Below, one piece after another: positions 51,521 through 63,780 of a stretch of DNA of 64,000 nucleotides. Source of the stretch: Ceratopteris richardii (taxonomy: Eukaryota > Streptophyta > Polypodiopsida > Polypodiales > Pteridaceae); contig CM035406.1 in assembly GCA_020310875.1 (NCBI GenBank), positions 88,214,164 to 88,278,163 of the forward strand. Reading direction: 5' to 3'. The position numbers and the translations under genes are program-made. Below the pieces are notes generated by a model. That model was not told the DNA's origin, did not search any database, and saw nothing but the letters and a program-made list of their open reading frames with translations. The stretch's first letter is position 1. Each line of letters opens with the position of its first letter.

Positions 51521-52586
51521 TGTTGGTGCATTTTACCCAAGCGTACATGCTTGATATGCTTGATAATATCCTCATTTGTAAATCACATGAGTAGTCATGT
51601 GAACACCTCTTGTAAAAGAGTTCATTTTTATCTCTTGTAATTGAAAAAAGAAAAACGAAAAGGATGGCTTACCTCATCCATGATGTAAAAGCAATTTCGT
51701 GGCTCTAACTACCTAAAACCACGAATTTTTGAGCTGAGGGAATATCTCCTAACTTTGGGGATCACTTTTAGGTGGAGCCATTCGAATTCGAATTCAAAAC
51801 TCCCTCCAAGAATAGCTATAAAAAGATCAAGAAGGAAGAGGCGATTAGCAAGCCTTGTACATGACCACTTCATGTCATTTTGTAGAGATTGAAGAGCTTA
51901 CTCCATAGCTCTATCATTCTACTCCAATTGTGCAAAGATTCATTGGCAATGTGGTTGTAATCATATGTGAATCTATACATTTATCATCATCTACGTCTCT
52001 GTTTTGTTCTCTGTTATACTCACTGAGAGCATTAACTTCAGAAGGTCATATCTCAAGTTCTACGCAATCGTTTTCAGTGTTTTAACATGCGTTGGATAGC
52101 TTGTACTGTCTACTTTTTGCATATCAGCGTTCATGGTCATTGCATTTACAGTTTTGGAGATATCTGCATTTTACTGCTCACTGGTCTATCTTTGCAGAGC
52201 CCCGAGAATGGTGGGCATGTTTCAGAAATTGATGAATCTTGTTCTCAATGCTCAGTCCATCATTTAAAGTGTTTTAATTTGGATTGGGAAGCTTTCTAAG
52301 TCTATTTACTATGCCCAAAATGAATTTATCTAATTCCTATCAGGTTAAGAGCACTATTCATTTTTTCCAGCAGGTGTATGTCCAAAAATAGCAAGTTTTG
52401 GGAGCTAGTCATTTCGCAACTAGTCTGTCTTGACATACATGTTCCAAAGTACTTGGATGATATTTTGGTGGATTTAGGAAGCTTAAAGGGTCTACTAATC
52501 AACTCTAAAGTCTCATTTGGGTGGTGAGAAGCTGATTGTAGCAACACCTACTCATCTTTGGATTGCGTCCACCATCTCTCTTCACA
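51521..52586 (+). repeat. Copia tandem middle LTR (shared)
   Basis: 1066 bp, TGTTGGTGCA to TCTTCACA; TATA box TATAAAAA at 51817-51824. It serves as 3' LTR of unit 1 and 5' LTR of unit 2. PBS TGGTATCAGGGC follows at 52588-52599. Confidence 0.93.
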
Positions 52587-52612
52587 GTGGTATCAGGGCA
52601 TAGTCAAGCAAC

Positions 52613-54010
52613 ATGGGAGATGGATTTCCATCAACAATTGACAAATCGGATCGAAACAACTACCCAACATGGTCTCTAAGGATGGAGGCTTACCTTCAAG
52701 GGAGGAATCTATATGGATTCATATCCGGAGATGAAGCAATGCCAACCATGAGGAACAAAGGGCAACCATCACATGAAGAAGTGGAAGGACTTTCAAATTG
52801 GTGTTCGAAGGATGCACTTGCAAGGTCCTATATTCTAAACTCAATCTCTGATTTTCTTTTACCTCATGTCAAGGGATGCAAGACATCAAGAGAGACCTGG
52901 AATGCACTTGCTTCCTTCTTCTCTTCCAACACGCGAGCAAGGAAGAACCAATTGTGGATGGAGTTCACAACAATGAAGAAAAGCACGAAGCAAAATGTAA
53001 CTAATTATGTCACAAAGATGAAGGAGATTTCCGACCAACTTGGAAGCATTGGAGAGGTAATTGAAGAGGAGCAAATCATTAGACAAATCATAAATGGAAT
53101 CAAAGCAGACGACAAGTGGGAGTCATTCACAACAGCCATGGATTTATACATGGATATGCATGTACCCGACCTCAACACACTCATGGGCCAACTCTTCACT
53201 CATGAAGCAAAGATTAGCAAAGGTGGTGAGTCCTCAAGAGGTAATCAAACTTCTCCCTTATATTCTGATAAAGCTAAGGTCAAGGACAAGTCAAAGAATA
53301 GGAAGAATGAAGATGAAGGTAGCTCTTTCCAAGCAAACTTTGTAGGTAGAGGAAGAGCTAGAGGAAGAGCTAGAGGAAGAGGCAAAAGTGGAAAGCAAGG
53401 CAGGGGGAGATTCCAATCATCCCAACCTTGCAACATATGCGGCTTATCTAACCATAATACTGAAGAATGTTTCACAAATCCAAGGAACTCAAGAGGAAGA
53501 GGATTCAATAAAGGTGGCTATGGATCAAATAGAGGCAGGTACAATGGAGGCTACAACAACAACTACAACAACAACAATTACAACAACAACAACTATCAAA
53601 GTGGCCATACAGGAAGAAGAGACTACAATAACTATGCAGAGGACCAAAGTCAAGAAGATTCATTATTGATTATGAATCTATCAGTGAAGAATGGTAAGGA
53701 TGATGATCACATATTTTACATTGATTCGGGATGCTCAAACCATGTAGCAGGAAATGTGGCTTTACTTTCTGATTTGGAAGATCCTCATAACAAGCATGAA
53801 GTGCAGACAGGAGATGACACAAAGCACTCAGTGGAGAAGATAGGTAATGTGAAGACATCAGATGGGAATATGAACCTCTTAAGCAAAGTCTTGTATGTCC
53901 CTACAATTACCAAAAATTTAATAAGTGTTGGACAGATTGTTGAAAAAGGATTGGAAGTTAGATTCAACCGATTTGGAGCATATGTTGAAGAGCCAAGGCA
54001 AGGCTTTTGA
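52613..54010 (+). pseudogene. Copia tandem unit 2 gag-protease
   Basis: ATG 52613, MGDGFPSTIDKSDRNNYP; gag, RG region with one extra RG repeat relative to unit 1, knuckle CNICGLSNHNTEEC, protease YIDSGCSNHVAGN. TGA at 54008-54010 replaces CGA present in unit 1. Confidence 0.9.
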
Positions 54011-54079
54011 AGGATTTCCAAAGGAGAAAAGACAAGAAGGCTTTTCACTTTTGAAGCGGAAGATACAAAGAACATAGCT

Positions 54080-55435
54080 TTGTTTAGCTATGGATCTCAA
54101 ACTCTTACAGAGTTGGAGATATGGCACAAAAGGATTGCTCATATTGGTGAGAGGACACTCAAACAGATTTGCAGGGACCAAAGTGTACTTGGTTTGCCTA
54201 ATATCACAAGGCAACACATGATTTATAAGTGTGAAGCTTGTCAACTTGGCAAGGCTCATAGACAACCTTTCAAGAAGAAAGGATATATGTATCAAAATCC
54301 TTTGGATCTAGTGCACACGGATGTGTGGGGTCCAAGTAAGGAGCCATCTATATCAGGCTCAAGATATTATGTGTCTTTCATAGATGATTGTAGCAGGTGG
54401 ACCATTTTGTTTTTCATGAAGCAAAAGGATGAAGTGTTTAATTGCTTTAAGAAGTACATTGCTCTTGTTGAAAACCAAACAGGTAGGACTTTGAAAAGAC
54501 TCAAATCAGATGGTGGAGGAGAATACTTCTCTTCTGAATTTGATGCCTTCTTGCATGAAAGAGGCATTAAAAGGGAAGTCACTACAAGGTATATACCCGA
54601 ACTCAATGGTGTAGCAGAGAGGAGAAACAGAGCTATTGTCGAAGCTGCAGGGTCCATTCTCAACGAAAAGGGATTGCCAAACTACCTATGGGCAGAGGCT
54701 GTGTCTACAGCCACATATCTCATAAATAGACTTCCATCTAAGTCACTAGATGGAACCACTCCATATGAAGTGTGGAATGAAAGAAGACCTAGTCTAGAGC
54801 ATTGTAAAGTCTTTGGATGCTTAGCCTATGCTCACATTCCTTCTCAAGTAAGAGGGAAATTGGATCCCAAGGCAGAGAAGTGCGTATTTATTGGTTATGA
54901 CCAAAACCAAAAATGATATAGATTGTACAATCCAACCAATAAAGAATTTTCTGTGAGTAGAGATGTATTTTTTTATGAAAACAAATCATGGTTTGATGAT
55001 GACAGGAAAGTGAAGCTTCCTTATGACTTGGATAAAGATTTTCCATCACTTCAACCAAAGGAGCCAAAGCAGATTGAAGAAAGTGATTCGGAGATTGAAC
55101 TAGAAGACTTGGAAAGACTAAAGCTATGGAAGAACAAAGGTAAAGCAAAGATGCAAGATGCTACATATGGACCCGAGAGCTCACATCAACCACTTAGAAG
55201 GTCTTCAAGGGAGAAGAAGAAACCAGAGAGGTTTGGTTATGATACTTCTTTGGTCACCAAGCACTCAATCTACATTGCAAAGGATTCAACCAATGAAGAA
55301 CCTACCACATTCGAAGAAGCACAAAGCAAGAAAGCTTGGAGAGATGCAATGGATGAAGAAATGGAAGCCCTGAAGGAAAACGACACTTGGGAGCTTGTAC
55401 CTAACAAGCCATCTATGAAGGTAATTGGATCGTGA
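54080..55435 (+). pseudogene. Copia tandem unit 2 integrase and linker
   Basis: HKRIAHIGERTLKQICRD, KCEACQLGKAHRQ, VHTDVWGP, KSDGGGEYF, PELNGVAERRNR, KCVFIGYDQNQK, then TGA (54914-54916; unit 1 has GGA), then SRDVFFYENKSW through RYDTSLV-type linker to VIGS and a second TGA (55433-55435). Confidence 0.87.
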
Positions 55436-56813
55436 TGGATATACAGAATCAAGAGGAATCCAGATGGAAGTATAAATAGACACAAAGCAAGGTTAGTTGC
55501 TAAAGGGATTGCTCAAACCCATGGTATTGATTATGAGGAGACTTTCTCTCATGTTGCAAAAATGCCTACAATTAGGGTTCTCATTAGTCTTGCTGCATCT
55601 AGAAATTGGAAGCTCTATCAACTTGATGTAAAGAATGCTTTCTTGAATGGATGGATTTCTGAGGAAGTGTATATGGCACAACCTCCTAGATATGAGGATG
55701 CACATCATCCTAACTATGTATACAAACTAAAGAAAGCTTTGTATGGATTAAAGCAAGCTCCCAAGAGCTTGGAATTTCAGATTGGTGACTTATTTGTAGG
55801 ACCAAGGATTCAAAGCTAGCAAGGCAGATACCTCTTTGTTCATAAAGAGGAATGGATCTGAAGTGATCTATTTATGTGTGTATGTTGATGATATTATTAT
55901 CACTGGCAATGATCTTGAAGGAATCAAATAGGTAAAGAGTCAAATGAAGGAGGAGTTCAAAATAAGTGACCTCGGACCACTCACTTATTTTCTTGGATTG
56001 GAGTTGATCTACAGAGATTCAGGCATATACATCACACAAAGGAAGTATGTGCATGACATGCTCATCAAATTCAAGATGGAAAATACCAAGTGTGCAGGTA
56101 CACCTATGGAGCAAAATCATAAGCTTAGTGCTTATGAAGGAGAGCCAATTGAAGACATCACAAGCTATCAAAGCTTTGTTGGAAGTTTGAACTATGCAAC
56201 ACTCACAAGGGTGGATATATGCTATAGTGTTAGCATATTGAGTCAGTTTATGCATAAGCCGAGAAGACCACATATGGAAGCGGCTAAGAGAGTCCTCAAG
56301 TACCTAAAGGGGACCATGAATGAGGGTTTGTTTTATTCATTTACTTCAGATATTGAGCTAAAGGTCTACTCAGATGCAGATTGGGCCAGATCTAGAGATG
56401 ATAGAAGAAGCACATCTGGGTATATATCGTTTGCAGGTTCAAAAATCATTTCTTGGTCATCAAAAAAGCAACCAATCGTGGCATTATCTTCTACTAAAGC
56501 GGAATATAGAGGTTTGGCTAATGCAACTCAAGAAATCATGTGGTTAAAGTCTTTGTACACAGATCTTGGACTTCATTCTTCAACACCTCACATTTTTGGT
56601 GACAACACAAGCTCACTACATCTAGCAGCTAATCCGGTATATCATGCTAGAACCAAGCATATTGAAGTACACTACCATTATGTAAGGGAGAAGCTAATGA
56701 GCAAGGATATTCAACTATCCTATGTCTCTATAGACATGCAATGTGCAGACATGTTGACTAAAGCTCTTGATGGTACAAAGTTAAGTAGATTCAAGTTGAT
56801 GATTGGCTTGTAG
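55436..56813 (+). pseudogene. Copia tandem unit 2 RT-RNase H
   Basis: RT resumes [24 protein letters not shown]; a one-base insertion near 55760 (CTCCCAAG against CTCCAAG) shifts the frame; the YVDD box lies near 55880; TAG after GIK as in unit 1; then EFKISDLGPLTYFLGLEL to RNase H (YSDADWARSRDDRRSTSG, SSTKAEYRGLA) and DMLTKALDGTK. Confidence 0.86.
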
Positions 56814-56873
56814 GAAATCAAGGAGAATTGAAGACTTATTTGGAGGCCAAGCATGTTAGGCTTGAGGGGGAGT

Positions 56874-57954
56874 TGTTGGTGCATTTTACCCAAGCGTACA
56901 TGCTTGATATGCTTGATATTATCCTCATTTGTAAGTCACATGAGTAGTCATGTGAACACCTCTTGTAAAAGAGTTCATTTTTATCTCTTGTAATTGAAAA
57001 AAGAAAAAGGAAAAGGATGGCTTACCTCATCCATGATGTAAAAGCAATTTCGTGGCTCTAACTACCTAAAAGCACGAATTTTTGAGCTGAGGGAATATCT
57101 CCTAACTTTGAGGATCACTTTTAGGTGGAGCCATTTGAATTCGAATTCGAAACGCCCTCCAAGAATAGCTATAAAAAGAGCAAGAAGGAAGAGGCGATTA
57201 GCAAGCCTTGTGCGTCACCACTTCATGTCATTTTGTAGAGATTGAAGAGCTTACTCCATAGCTCTATCATTCTACTCCCATTGTGCAAAGATTCATTACC
57301 AATGTGGTTGTAATCATATGTGAATCTATACATTTATCATCATGTACTTCTCTGTTTTGTTCTCTGTTATACTCACTCAGAGGAGTAACTTCAGAAGGTC
57401 ATATCTCGAGTTCTACGCAATGGTTTTCAGTGTTTTAATGTGCGGTGGATAGCTTGTACTGTCTACTTTCTGCATATCAACTTTCATGGTCATTGCATGT
57501 ACATTTTTGGAGATATCTGCATTTTACTGCTCACTGGTCTATCTTTGCAGAGCCTCGAGAATGGTGGGCATGTTCCAGAAATTGATGAATCTTATTCTCA
57601 ATGCTCAGTCCATCATTTAAAGTGTTTTAACTTGGATTTGGAAGGGTGCTAAGTCTATTTACTATGCCCAAAAGGAATTTATCTAATTCCTACCAGGTTA
57701 AGAGCACTCTTCATTTTTTCGAGTAGGTGTATGTCCAAAAATAGCAAGTTTTGGGAGCTAGTCATTTCGCAACTAGTCTGTCTTGACTTAAACTTTTGGG
57801 ATACATGTTTCAAAGTACTTGGCTGATATTTTTTGGTGGATTTAGGAAGCTAAAAGGGTCTTCTAATCAACTCTGAAGTCTCAGTTGGCTGGTGTGAAGC
57901 TGGTTGTAGCAGCACCTACTCATCTTTGGATTGCGTCCACCATCTCTCTTCACA
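56874..57954 (+). repeat. Copia tandem 3' LTR
   Basis: 1081 bp, TGTTGGTGCA to TCTTCACA; TATAAAAA at 57170-57177. Immediately followed by gypsy H second-protease coding sequence. Confidence 0.93.
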
Positions 57955-58866
57955 GAAACGCCTTGCATGGGCGAGGTGGAACTTCCCCTCTACATTCCAG
58001 AGGTCCTAATGGCAGTAAAAGTGCTAGTATGTGAAGACAAGGATCTTACCAAACCTCTTGTCTTGGGCCAAGATTGGATCTATGATCATGTAGTCAACCT
58101 CAACCTAAGAAGTGGACTTCTTCAGGCTTGGGTAGGCCAAAACCACATCATAATTGAATTAGAAAATCAAGCACTCAGGCCACTAGAAAAGGCACCAAAT
58201 CTTGGTCCCTCAAGGAACCCACATCAAGATAATAATGCTATTCTTGTCCAAAGTTCTGTGGTGCAGAAGATTGTCGCCCTAAACGAAGATGTAAAAGTCA
58301 AAGAGGAGTTCCCTTCTTTTCCAAAGAGGATTCGAGGAAAGCAAGCCAAGAAACACACGACACAAAGGAGACCGATGATCAAGAAGTATGAACACCAACC
58401 TGTACAGTATAGAGTACCTCGTGGCATGAAGCAGATCTGGGTATGCAAGGGTGAAAAACGAGCTACCCCGTCAAGGATCACAACGAAAGAATACTCTAGG
58501 CCACACTCTAGACAAACGGTTTCTATTTGGGTTCCAAAGCAGTCAATGAAGGCTTTCCCAAATGCTAGATAGATATGGGTGCCCAAGACCTACTTACGAG
58601 CTCAAATAGCTTCACCTCCACTCACAAGATCGAATCAACACTCACAAGAACTCTCGACACAAATCCCAGGGAAAACACCTATGCCCCACACCATTACATC
58701 TTTGGTCACACCTAGGAATGTGGGGAGATGGGTACCCAAAAGGTCCCAAATTCAACACAATCCAGTCCACAAACCTTCACACATCATCATCAATAAAAGC
58801 TACAATTCCACCATCAAAGTTTGGAGACTTAAACCCCATACCAAACCCCTTGACCCACTCTTGTAA
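57955..58866 (+). pseudogene. Gypsy H second retropepsin (C-terminal half) and IWVPK repeats
   Basis: Starts mid-domain at ETPCMGEVELPLYIPEV, then KPLVLGQDWIYDHVVNLNLR, matching I at 36760 onward. The basic repeat region follows with MKQIWVCKGEK (about 58435), VSIWVPKQS (58526), IWVPKTYL (58573) and GRWVPKRSQ (58727). One TAG (58570-58572) sits just before a repeat, where Gln is likely. Protein conservation with I clearly exceeds that of the linkers. Confidence 0.83.
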
Positions 58867-59111
58867 ATCCATCCACTCTGATGTAGGTGCGTTCCGAGTA
58901 CATTGCACATCCAAAGTATCCATTTGGGATGAACACTAACCCACTAACCAACATTCTCATACATCACCAAACACTCCACCCACTAACCCCTAACCACTTG
59001 AAATGTCATGTTAGTATTGTGGAGGGAACACCATAACATCCTGTTTCCTATGCAATGCTAATGTGCCTCCCTTCTTCTAGCAGATAAGCATCAACAGATA
59101 CAAGAAGCCTC
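58867..59111 (+). promoter_or_regulatory. Inter-ORF region of H with candidate splice acceptor
   Basis: GCTAATGTG (branch-point like, about 59057) and the tract CCTCCCTTCTTCTAGCAG (AG at 59082-59083), 28 nt before ORF3 ATG 59112. Position and sequence match the block in I. Confidence 0.6.
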
Positions 59112-60392
59112 ATGGCAGAAGCAACAGGTCCGAGCTCACAGGCAGGAGTAAGTACTGCAGGGATTGATGTGGATAGTCTACCTATTGATGTGCCTCCAAC
59201 TGAACGACCCGTAGCGTTGCAAAACCTCCAAAAAATACCTATACTTGATCCTCCCATAGGAATAACAGAGAGGGTTCATGCCAATTCTCATTGGTTCAGT
59301 GGCATGCCAGGATCCTTAGGAGAGGCCAAGTATATATGGGAGTCCAAGTGTGAGCATGATAAGCAATGGGTTAGATTCCAGTTGTTTTCCAAGGAGTTTG
59401 AGACTCTCCAAAACACACAAGATCTGCAGACCATATGGGAGCGTGTAGGACTGGCCGAGTATTTTGCAGCACCCTTACCCAAACCAGACCTCTTACGATG
59501 TTACTATTTGGTCTCAACATTACAGGCTAATGAAGAAAAAGACAAACCTGGCACATTCGTTCGTCCATCCTTGCTGAGAAACAATGAGTTGAAAAGGTTC
59601 GAACTCACATTGGAATTGGTGAGCGCTACATTCAACATGCACGTCACGAATGTGCCCTCTGAGAAGGATCCCCTTATTCCCCCTAACATGAAGAATCGGA
59701 AGGTACAAAAGTTGAAAGAGATGGCGGCACTCACACCGAATGTGTCAATTCCTCTTCGCATGTGCATGCAACATCTTGCGTTTCCCGGTCAAGATCGGTT
59801 CACTCAACCCCACAAGCGCATTTGGTTCGCTCTTTACTTGGCAGAGACAGGTGCATTACCAATTAAGCTTCCTGTATGGATTATAGAGCAGTTGTATGAA
59901 GCAAATAAAAGGGCACATAGGAAGCTACTGGTGAATGGGTGTTGTACAATCACGCGCATCATCTACAAGTGCTTAGCATATGATGTACCTATTGGATGTG
60001 CCTTAACTTGGTCGCAACTACAAATGTTCAAGAGACTCAAATCTGCCACACATCAATCCAAGCGCATGAGGGGTTCGATCCCTTGTGTTCAAACACGTGA
60101 AGTTTTGACGACTCCGGAAGTGTCGCCATGAGGGGATGCCACTGTGCCTCCCTTTACCATTTGCATACCAAGATCTGGATTTGAAGGCACATCACAAGTT
60201 GCCCCCTCAGCTCCTCCTATCCCTCCTGAATTCAAATTTCCTACGACTAGAGAAGCTGAAGGGATGAGTACCTTCGACTTCGAATCATTCTTGCAGAACA
60301 CACAACTCTCTGATGTCGGATACAAAAGTACAAGGCACATCTTCCCAAAGAAGGAGGAAATCCACAGAAGGCCGTCATGTACATTGGGATGA
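59112..60392 (+). pseudogene. Gypsy H ORF3, N-terminal domain
   Basis: MAEATGPSSQAG start; conserved helical domain intact over 340 codons (HANSHWFSGMPGSLG, KEFETLQNTQDLQTIWERVG, YFAAPLPKPDLLRC, LRMCMQHLAFPGQDRF, KRIWFALYLAETG, WIIEQLYEANK, RIIYKCLAYDVPI, RMRGSIPCVQ). TGA at 60129-60131 (probably from CGA), then same frame to about 60392; a frameshift follows near 60330-60390. This copy shows the domain undamaged where I has a frameshift. Confidence 0.85.
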
Positions 60393-61563
60393 GGAGCAGC
60401 AAAGAACTTTGTCGCAACAACTAGAACACTCGGAAGCAAAAGTAGAAGAAACAACTAAAGCCCCAGCTTATATAGCAGAACTCCGGAGGCTATATCAAAT
60501 AATGGAACGAGTGCGGTGGCAACAGTTGCTCACCGAACAGAGCAGTTGGGTGCTCATGGCTCAGCTATTGGAAGAAGCCGGAGTCGACTCAGAATACAGT
60601 GAAGGTCTCTTATTGATAGCAGAAACATATGGGGTAGTAGAAGCAGTTCGAACAGCGATTAAGAGGCCTCTGGTTCAATATGATCCACGAAGATTCGAGA
60701 CAAGACCACGGTCTGGTAAAAACATCCAGATTCCCATTACTACAGGGGAAGGACCTATTAATACATCCGAACCCATTGAGACAACCTCCCAAACAGCAGG
60801 AACCACTGGCCAAGAGATCCCTGTCACCCAAGTTGAGTAAACCAAACCACTACCACCGACCCCTCCCCCATCACCTCCTCGAACGGAAGCTGTAAATATC
60901 ACCTCGACTACCCAACCCACCGAGCAAGCCTTCATCTTCCGTAGTCCAACATCTAGTTCTACTTTGCCCGCCCATGACTACTTTTGTAGAATGTATCAGG
61001 TCTCCACCCCACCCTCCTCATCAATCCCATCCCCACCATCCACCCAACACTTATTCACCACTCTCTCACACACACCACCTACCATTCCAATATACATGGT
61101 AGACACCACACTTGCATCCACTCCTGAAACTATGGACATTTCGCCACCCACAATACCTCCCCCTTCCCCCACGCTTTCACCTTCTCCCATTCCCCCTCCA
61201 CCAATTTCACCCACACACACACCTCCAATAGACACATCATTCACTCTTCCCATTCCCCAATCCCCTCCCCTTGCATCTTCCATTGTACAAACCACACCTT
61301 CATCCATAGGCAATGCATTGGACACCATGCTCGCATGTATATCACAGTTACAGACAAAGTACAATCAGCTCCAGCAACGTAACATACGACTTCAAGAGCA
61401 CTCAGAGGTGCTACAACATCGTCTTGATGCACCAGAAGAGGAGAATGCTCACCTCCATACACAATTCCAAACTTTACAAGAGGCTCATAGCATATTGGAA
61501 GTACAGTTACAGAACACAGACCATGAAGCAATACAAGTGGTAGAAGGCCATCTGCAAACATAG
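60313..61563 (+). pseudogene. Gypsy H ORF3, middle part
   Basis: Frame after the shift: LRRLYQIMERVRWQQLLTEQ matches I (KKLYRTMEKVWARKKLTEEE), YDPRRFETRP matches FDPRRVRLLS. TAA at 60838-60840, then a P/S/T-rich stretch (about 60841-61290) and coiled-coil start (QLQTKYNQLQQRNIRLQEHS). TAG at 61561-61563. Confidence 0.8.
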
Positions 61564-63157
61564 CTAGAACGCAACTCTAAGCTTCAACGAAATATGGCCC
61601 TACTCAAGCGACACCTTGCAGCCGCTCATGAAGAGAATCGATGCCTGCAACTTCAGAATTAGGAAAACCTAGAAGCAGCTATCGAAAGCACACTTGGGGC
61701 ACCCATCAGTCCCTCAAAGTTTCAAGTTGTGACCCCCGACAATATCAAGATCATCTTGGAAGACTATGCTACTCTATTTGAAGCACATGACAAGTTATCA
61801 TAGGAACTGGGTCAATTGAAACTGACAAGACAAAAAGAAATGCTAGTAGGTCCCCAAGCCATTGCCTCAACCGCTTCACTTGTCACTGACTCGGAGGCAC
61901 TACAAGATCTCCAAAAACAGGTCACAGAGTTGCAAGCACGCCTACTACAATACGAAAGACCACCTTCTCCACCTGAGGCTCCCACTGATGAAGAAACAGT
62001 ACAAATTCCGACAAAACAAACGTTTGAAGAAGAATATGATCCACAACCCTTCCCAGGGGGACAACAAATGGAAGAAGGTCAAGATATGTTCGAAGCACCA
62101 CGATCTCCATGGCTACGACAAGTGGAAGAGATGGGTGGGTCTCATGAAGAGCGCACAGTAGTGCAAAATCAAGCCATGAGAGTCATAGAAGAAACTGTGT
62201 TACAATCTGATTACTTGAAGAACGTGTCATCCAGACGCCTTATCCTCTCATCAAAACTCCAATACAGGCCTTACTATGTTATTCTAGCCGATTACAATGC
62301 AGAAATACAGAGGGTCATAGGCAAGATCCCTTCCTTTGCAACCCAGTTTCAACCCAAAGACCTTCTTCCAGAGGTGCAAAAAGGCAAAATCCGTCAACCC
62401 ACATGGCGGCAAAAACTTCTTGAAACATATCCTAAAATGTTGCGCACCTGGAACAATGTGCCTTTACATTTACTTTACAATCCATGCTATGGCCCTGTTC
62501 CATGACGCCGATCATGGAAAGCATTCAACATAAAGGTACAAAATAATGCTCAATGTAAGGACTGGCTCAATTATCCATACATAGTGCCACCGCAGGGACC
62601 ACCATCGATAGCATACATGATGGCCACAATTCGACATTGGATGCCTCGATTGAAGCCCATGCTAGATGTGGCCACCCAAATGATGCTTAAAATTTTGGAT
62701 ATGATGCAGGTAGTGCTCAAAACCTTTAGAAATGCAGCAGCACCACAGGTACGGCTACCGGGGTTTACCAATGGCAATTACGATTTGGTGTATGACATGA
62801 GCACCAGCCCCAACATCGGGTAGCTTATGCTTGGCATGCACGCATCAAATACCTCCCTGCGTGCTATAAACAAACATTTGAGGACATGTTGAGATCAGGT
62901 TTCTGGGAGTACCACTCGGAGGTCTTTGCACATAGCCTACACACCTGCTTCATCTCTTTGCATGTGAACAAGCTATGTACTCCGAGTACTACACTACACC
63001 GCAACCCGAGGTCCCCGGTGCAATAAATTGGGATGCATTGGAAGCTGACCTAGCAAGAGGATTAAGGATAGGAGAACATGAATTAGCCACCAACGTCATC
63101 CAATACTATATCAACCACCCTATAGAACAGAGGTCTGTCAGGGGCGACAGATGCTAG
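61564..63157 (+). pseudogene. Gypsy H ORF3, C-terminal part
   Basis: Coiled coil continues (LLKRHLAAAHEENRCLQ) with TAG near 61661 and 61803. Then the conserved linker (KQTFEEEYDPQPFPGG) and globular domain (ILSSKLQYRPYYVILADYN, PLHLLYNPCYGPVP, YMMATIRHWMPRL, NYDLVYDMST), TGA at 62503-62505, a frameshift near 62818, and the last motif INWDALEADLARGLRIGEHE (about 63025-63085). Homologous to I throughout. Confidence 0.82.
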
Positions 63158-63168
63158 GAAGGGGGGAG
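63156..63168 (+). promoter_or_regulatory. Gypsy H polypurine tract
   Basis: AGGAAGGGGGGAG immediately before the 3' LTR. Confidence 0.85.
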
Positions 63169-63780
63169 TGTTGGCATACAAGTCATATGAAGAGCATACT
63201 AGCACAAAGGAGTAGTCATGCACAATATGGCAACTAGGCCCAATCATTTTTTTCATAAACAATCTCCAGCTTTAGTGAATTTCATCACTCCACACACATT
63301 GTAAATTCTGTTTTTGGTAGAAAAGACTCCATTTTGTTCAAGCCAAGGAGTCCTTGAGCTTGAGGATATAGAATTAGCTACATACCAATTTTCATAATTT
63401 TTAGAGTCCGTTTGAGCCCTCAAATAAGCTCTAGAACCTAATTTTTAACTAGGCCGGACATTAGGTCTGGACAAGGCCAAAGCTAGTTAGAAAACTATAA
63501 AAAGAGCTAGAGAGCTCATTTTTGGGGGTTAGATTGTTTGTGAATTGAGCTTATGTAAGAGACTTTTTGACTAATGCAAAGAACTCCATTGTTCCTCTCC
63601 TTGCTCTTGCCTTGTGTGCACGTGTGTGTGTGTATGTGTGTGCATGTATGTGTTCTTCTCACTCACACACTTGTGCCATCACTTGCTCATAGTCTTCATA
63701 CTAGTCCGCACGTCTCCATGGATTGACAATTATGAGGTGGATCTCCTCACGTTGGTACTCACCATTGTGCTAGAGTGATA
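63169..63780 (+). repeat. Gypsy H 3' LTR
   Basis: 612 bp, TGTTGGCATA to AGTGATA (terminal CA changed to TA), homologous to 24389-24997; followed by TSD GCAGG at 63781-63785. Confidence 0.92.

Larger units (their letters stand above)
46760..57954 (+). mobile_element. Copia tandem: LTR-int-LTR-int-LTR
   Basis: Three LTRs of family A (493-bp truncated 46760-47252; 51521-52586; 56874-57954) and two full-length internal regions sharing the middle LTR. This layout arises by unequal recombination between copies. The left LTR lacks its first ~570 bp. The flanks are gypsy H gag (left) and gypsy H second protease (right); H sequence between them, about 5.6 kb by comparison with I, is gone. Confidence 0.93.
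24389..63780 (+). mobile_element. Giant Athila-like Ty3/gypsy element H (interrupted)
   Basis: Paired LTRs (24389-24997, 63169-63780), TSD GCAGG, PBS, polypurine tract (63156-63168). The span of 39.4 kb includes gypsy I (17.4 kb, in the leader) and a copia tandem (11.2 kb, replacing pol). H's own remaining sequence is about 10.8 kb; against the layout of I it has lost about 5.6 kb of gag end and pol. The LTRs differ at roughly 4% of sites by eye count, so H is older than I. Confidence 0.9.
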
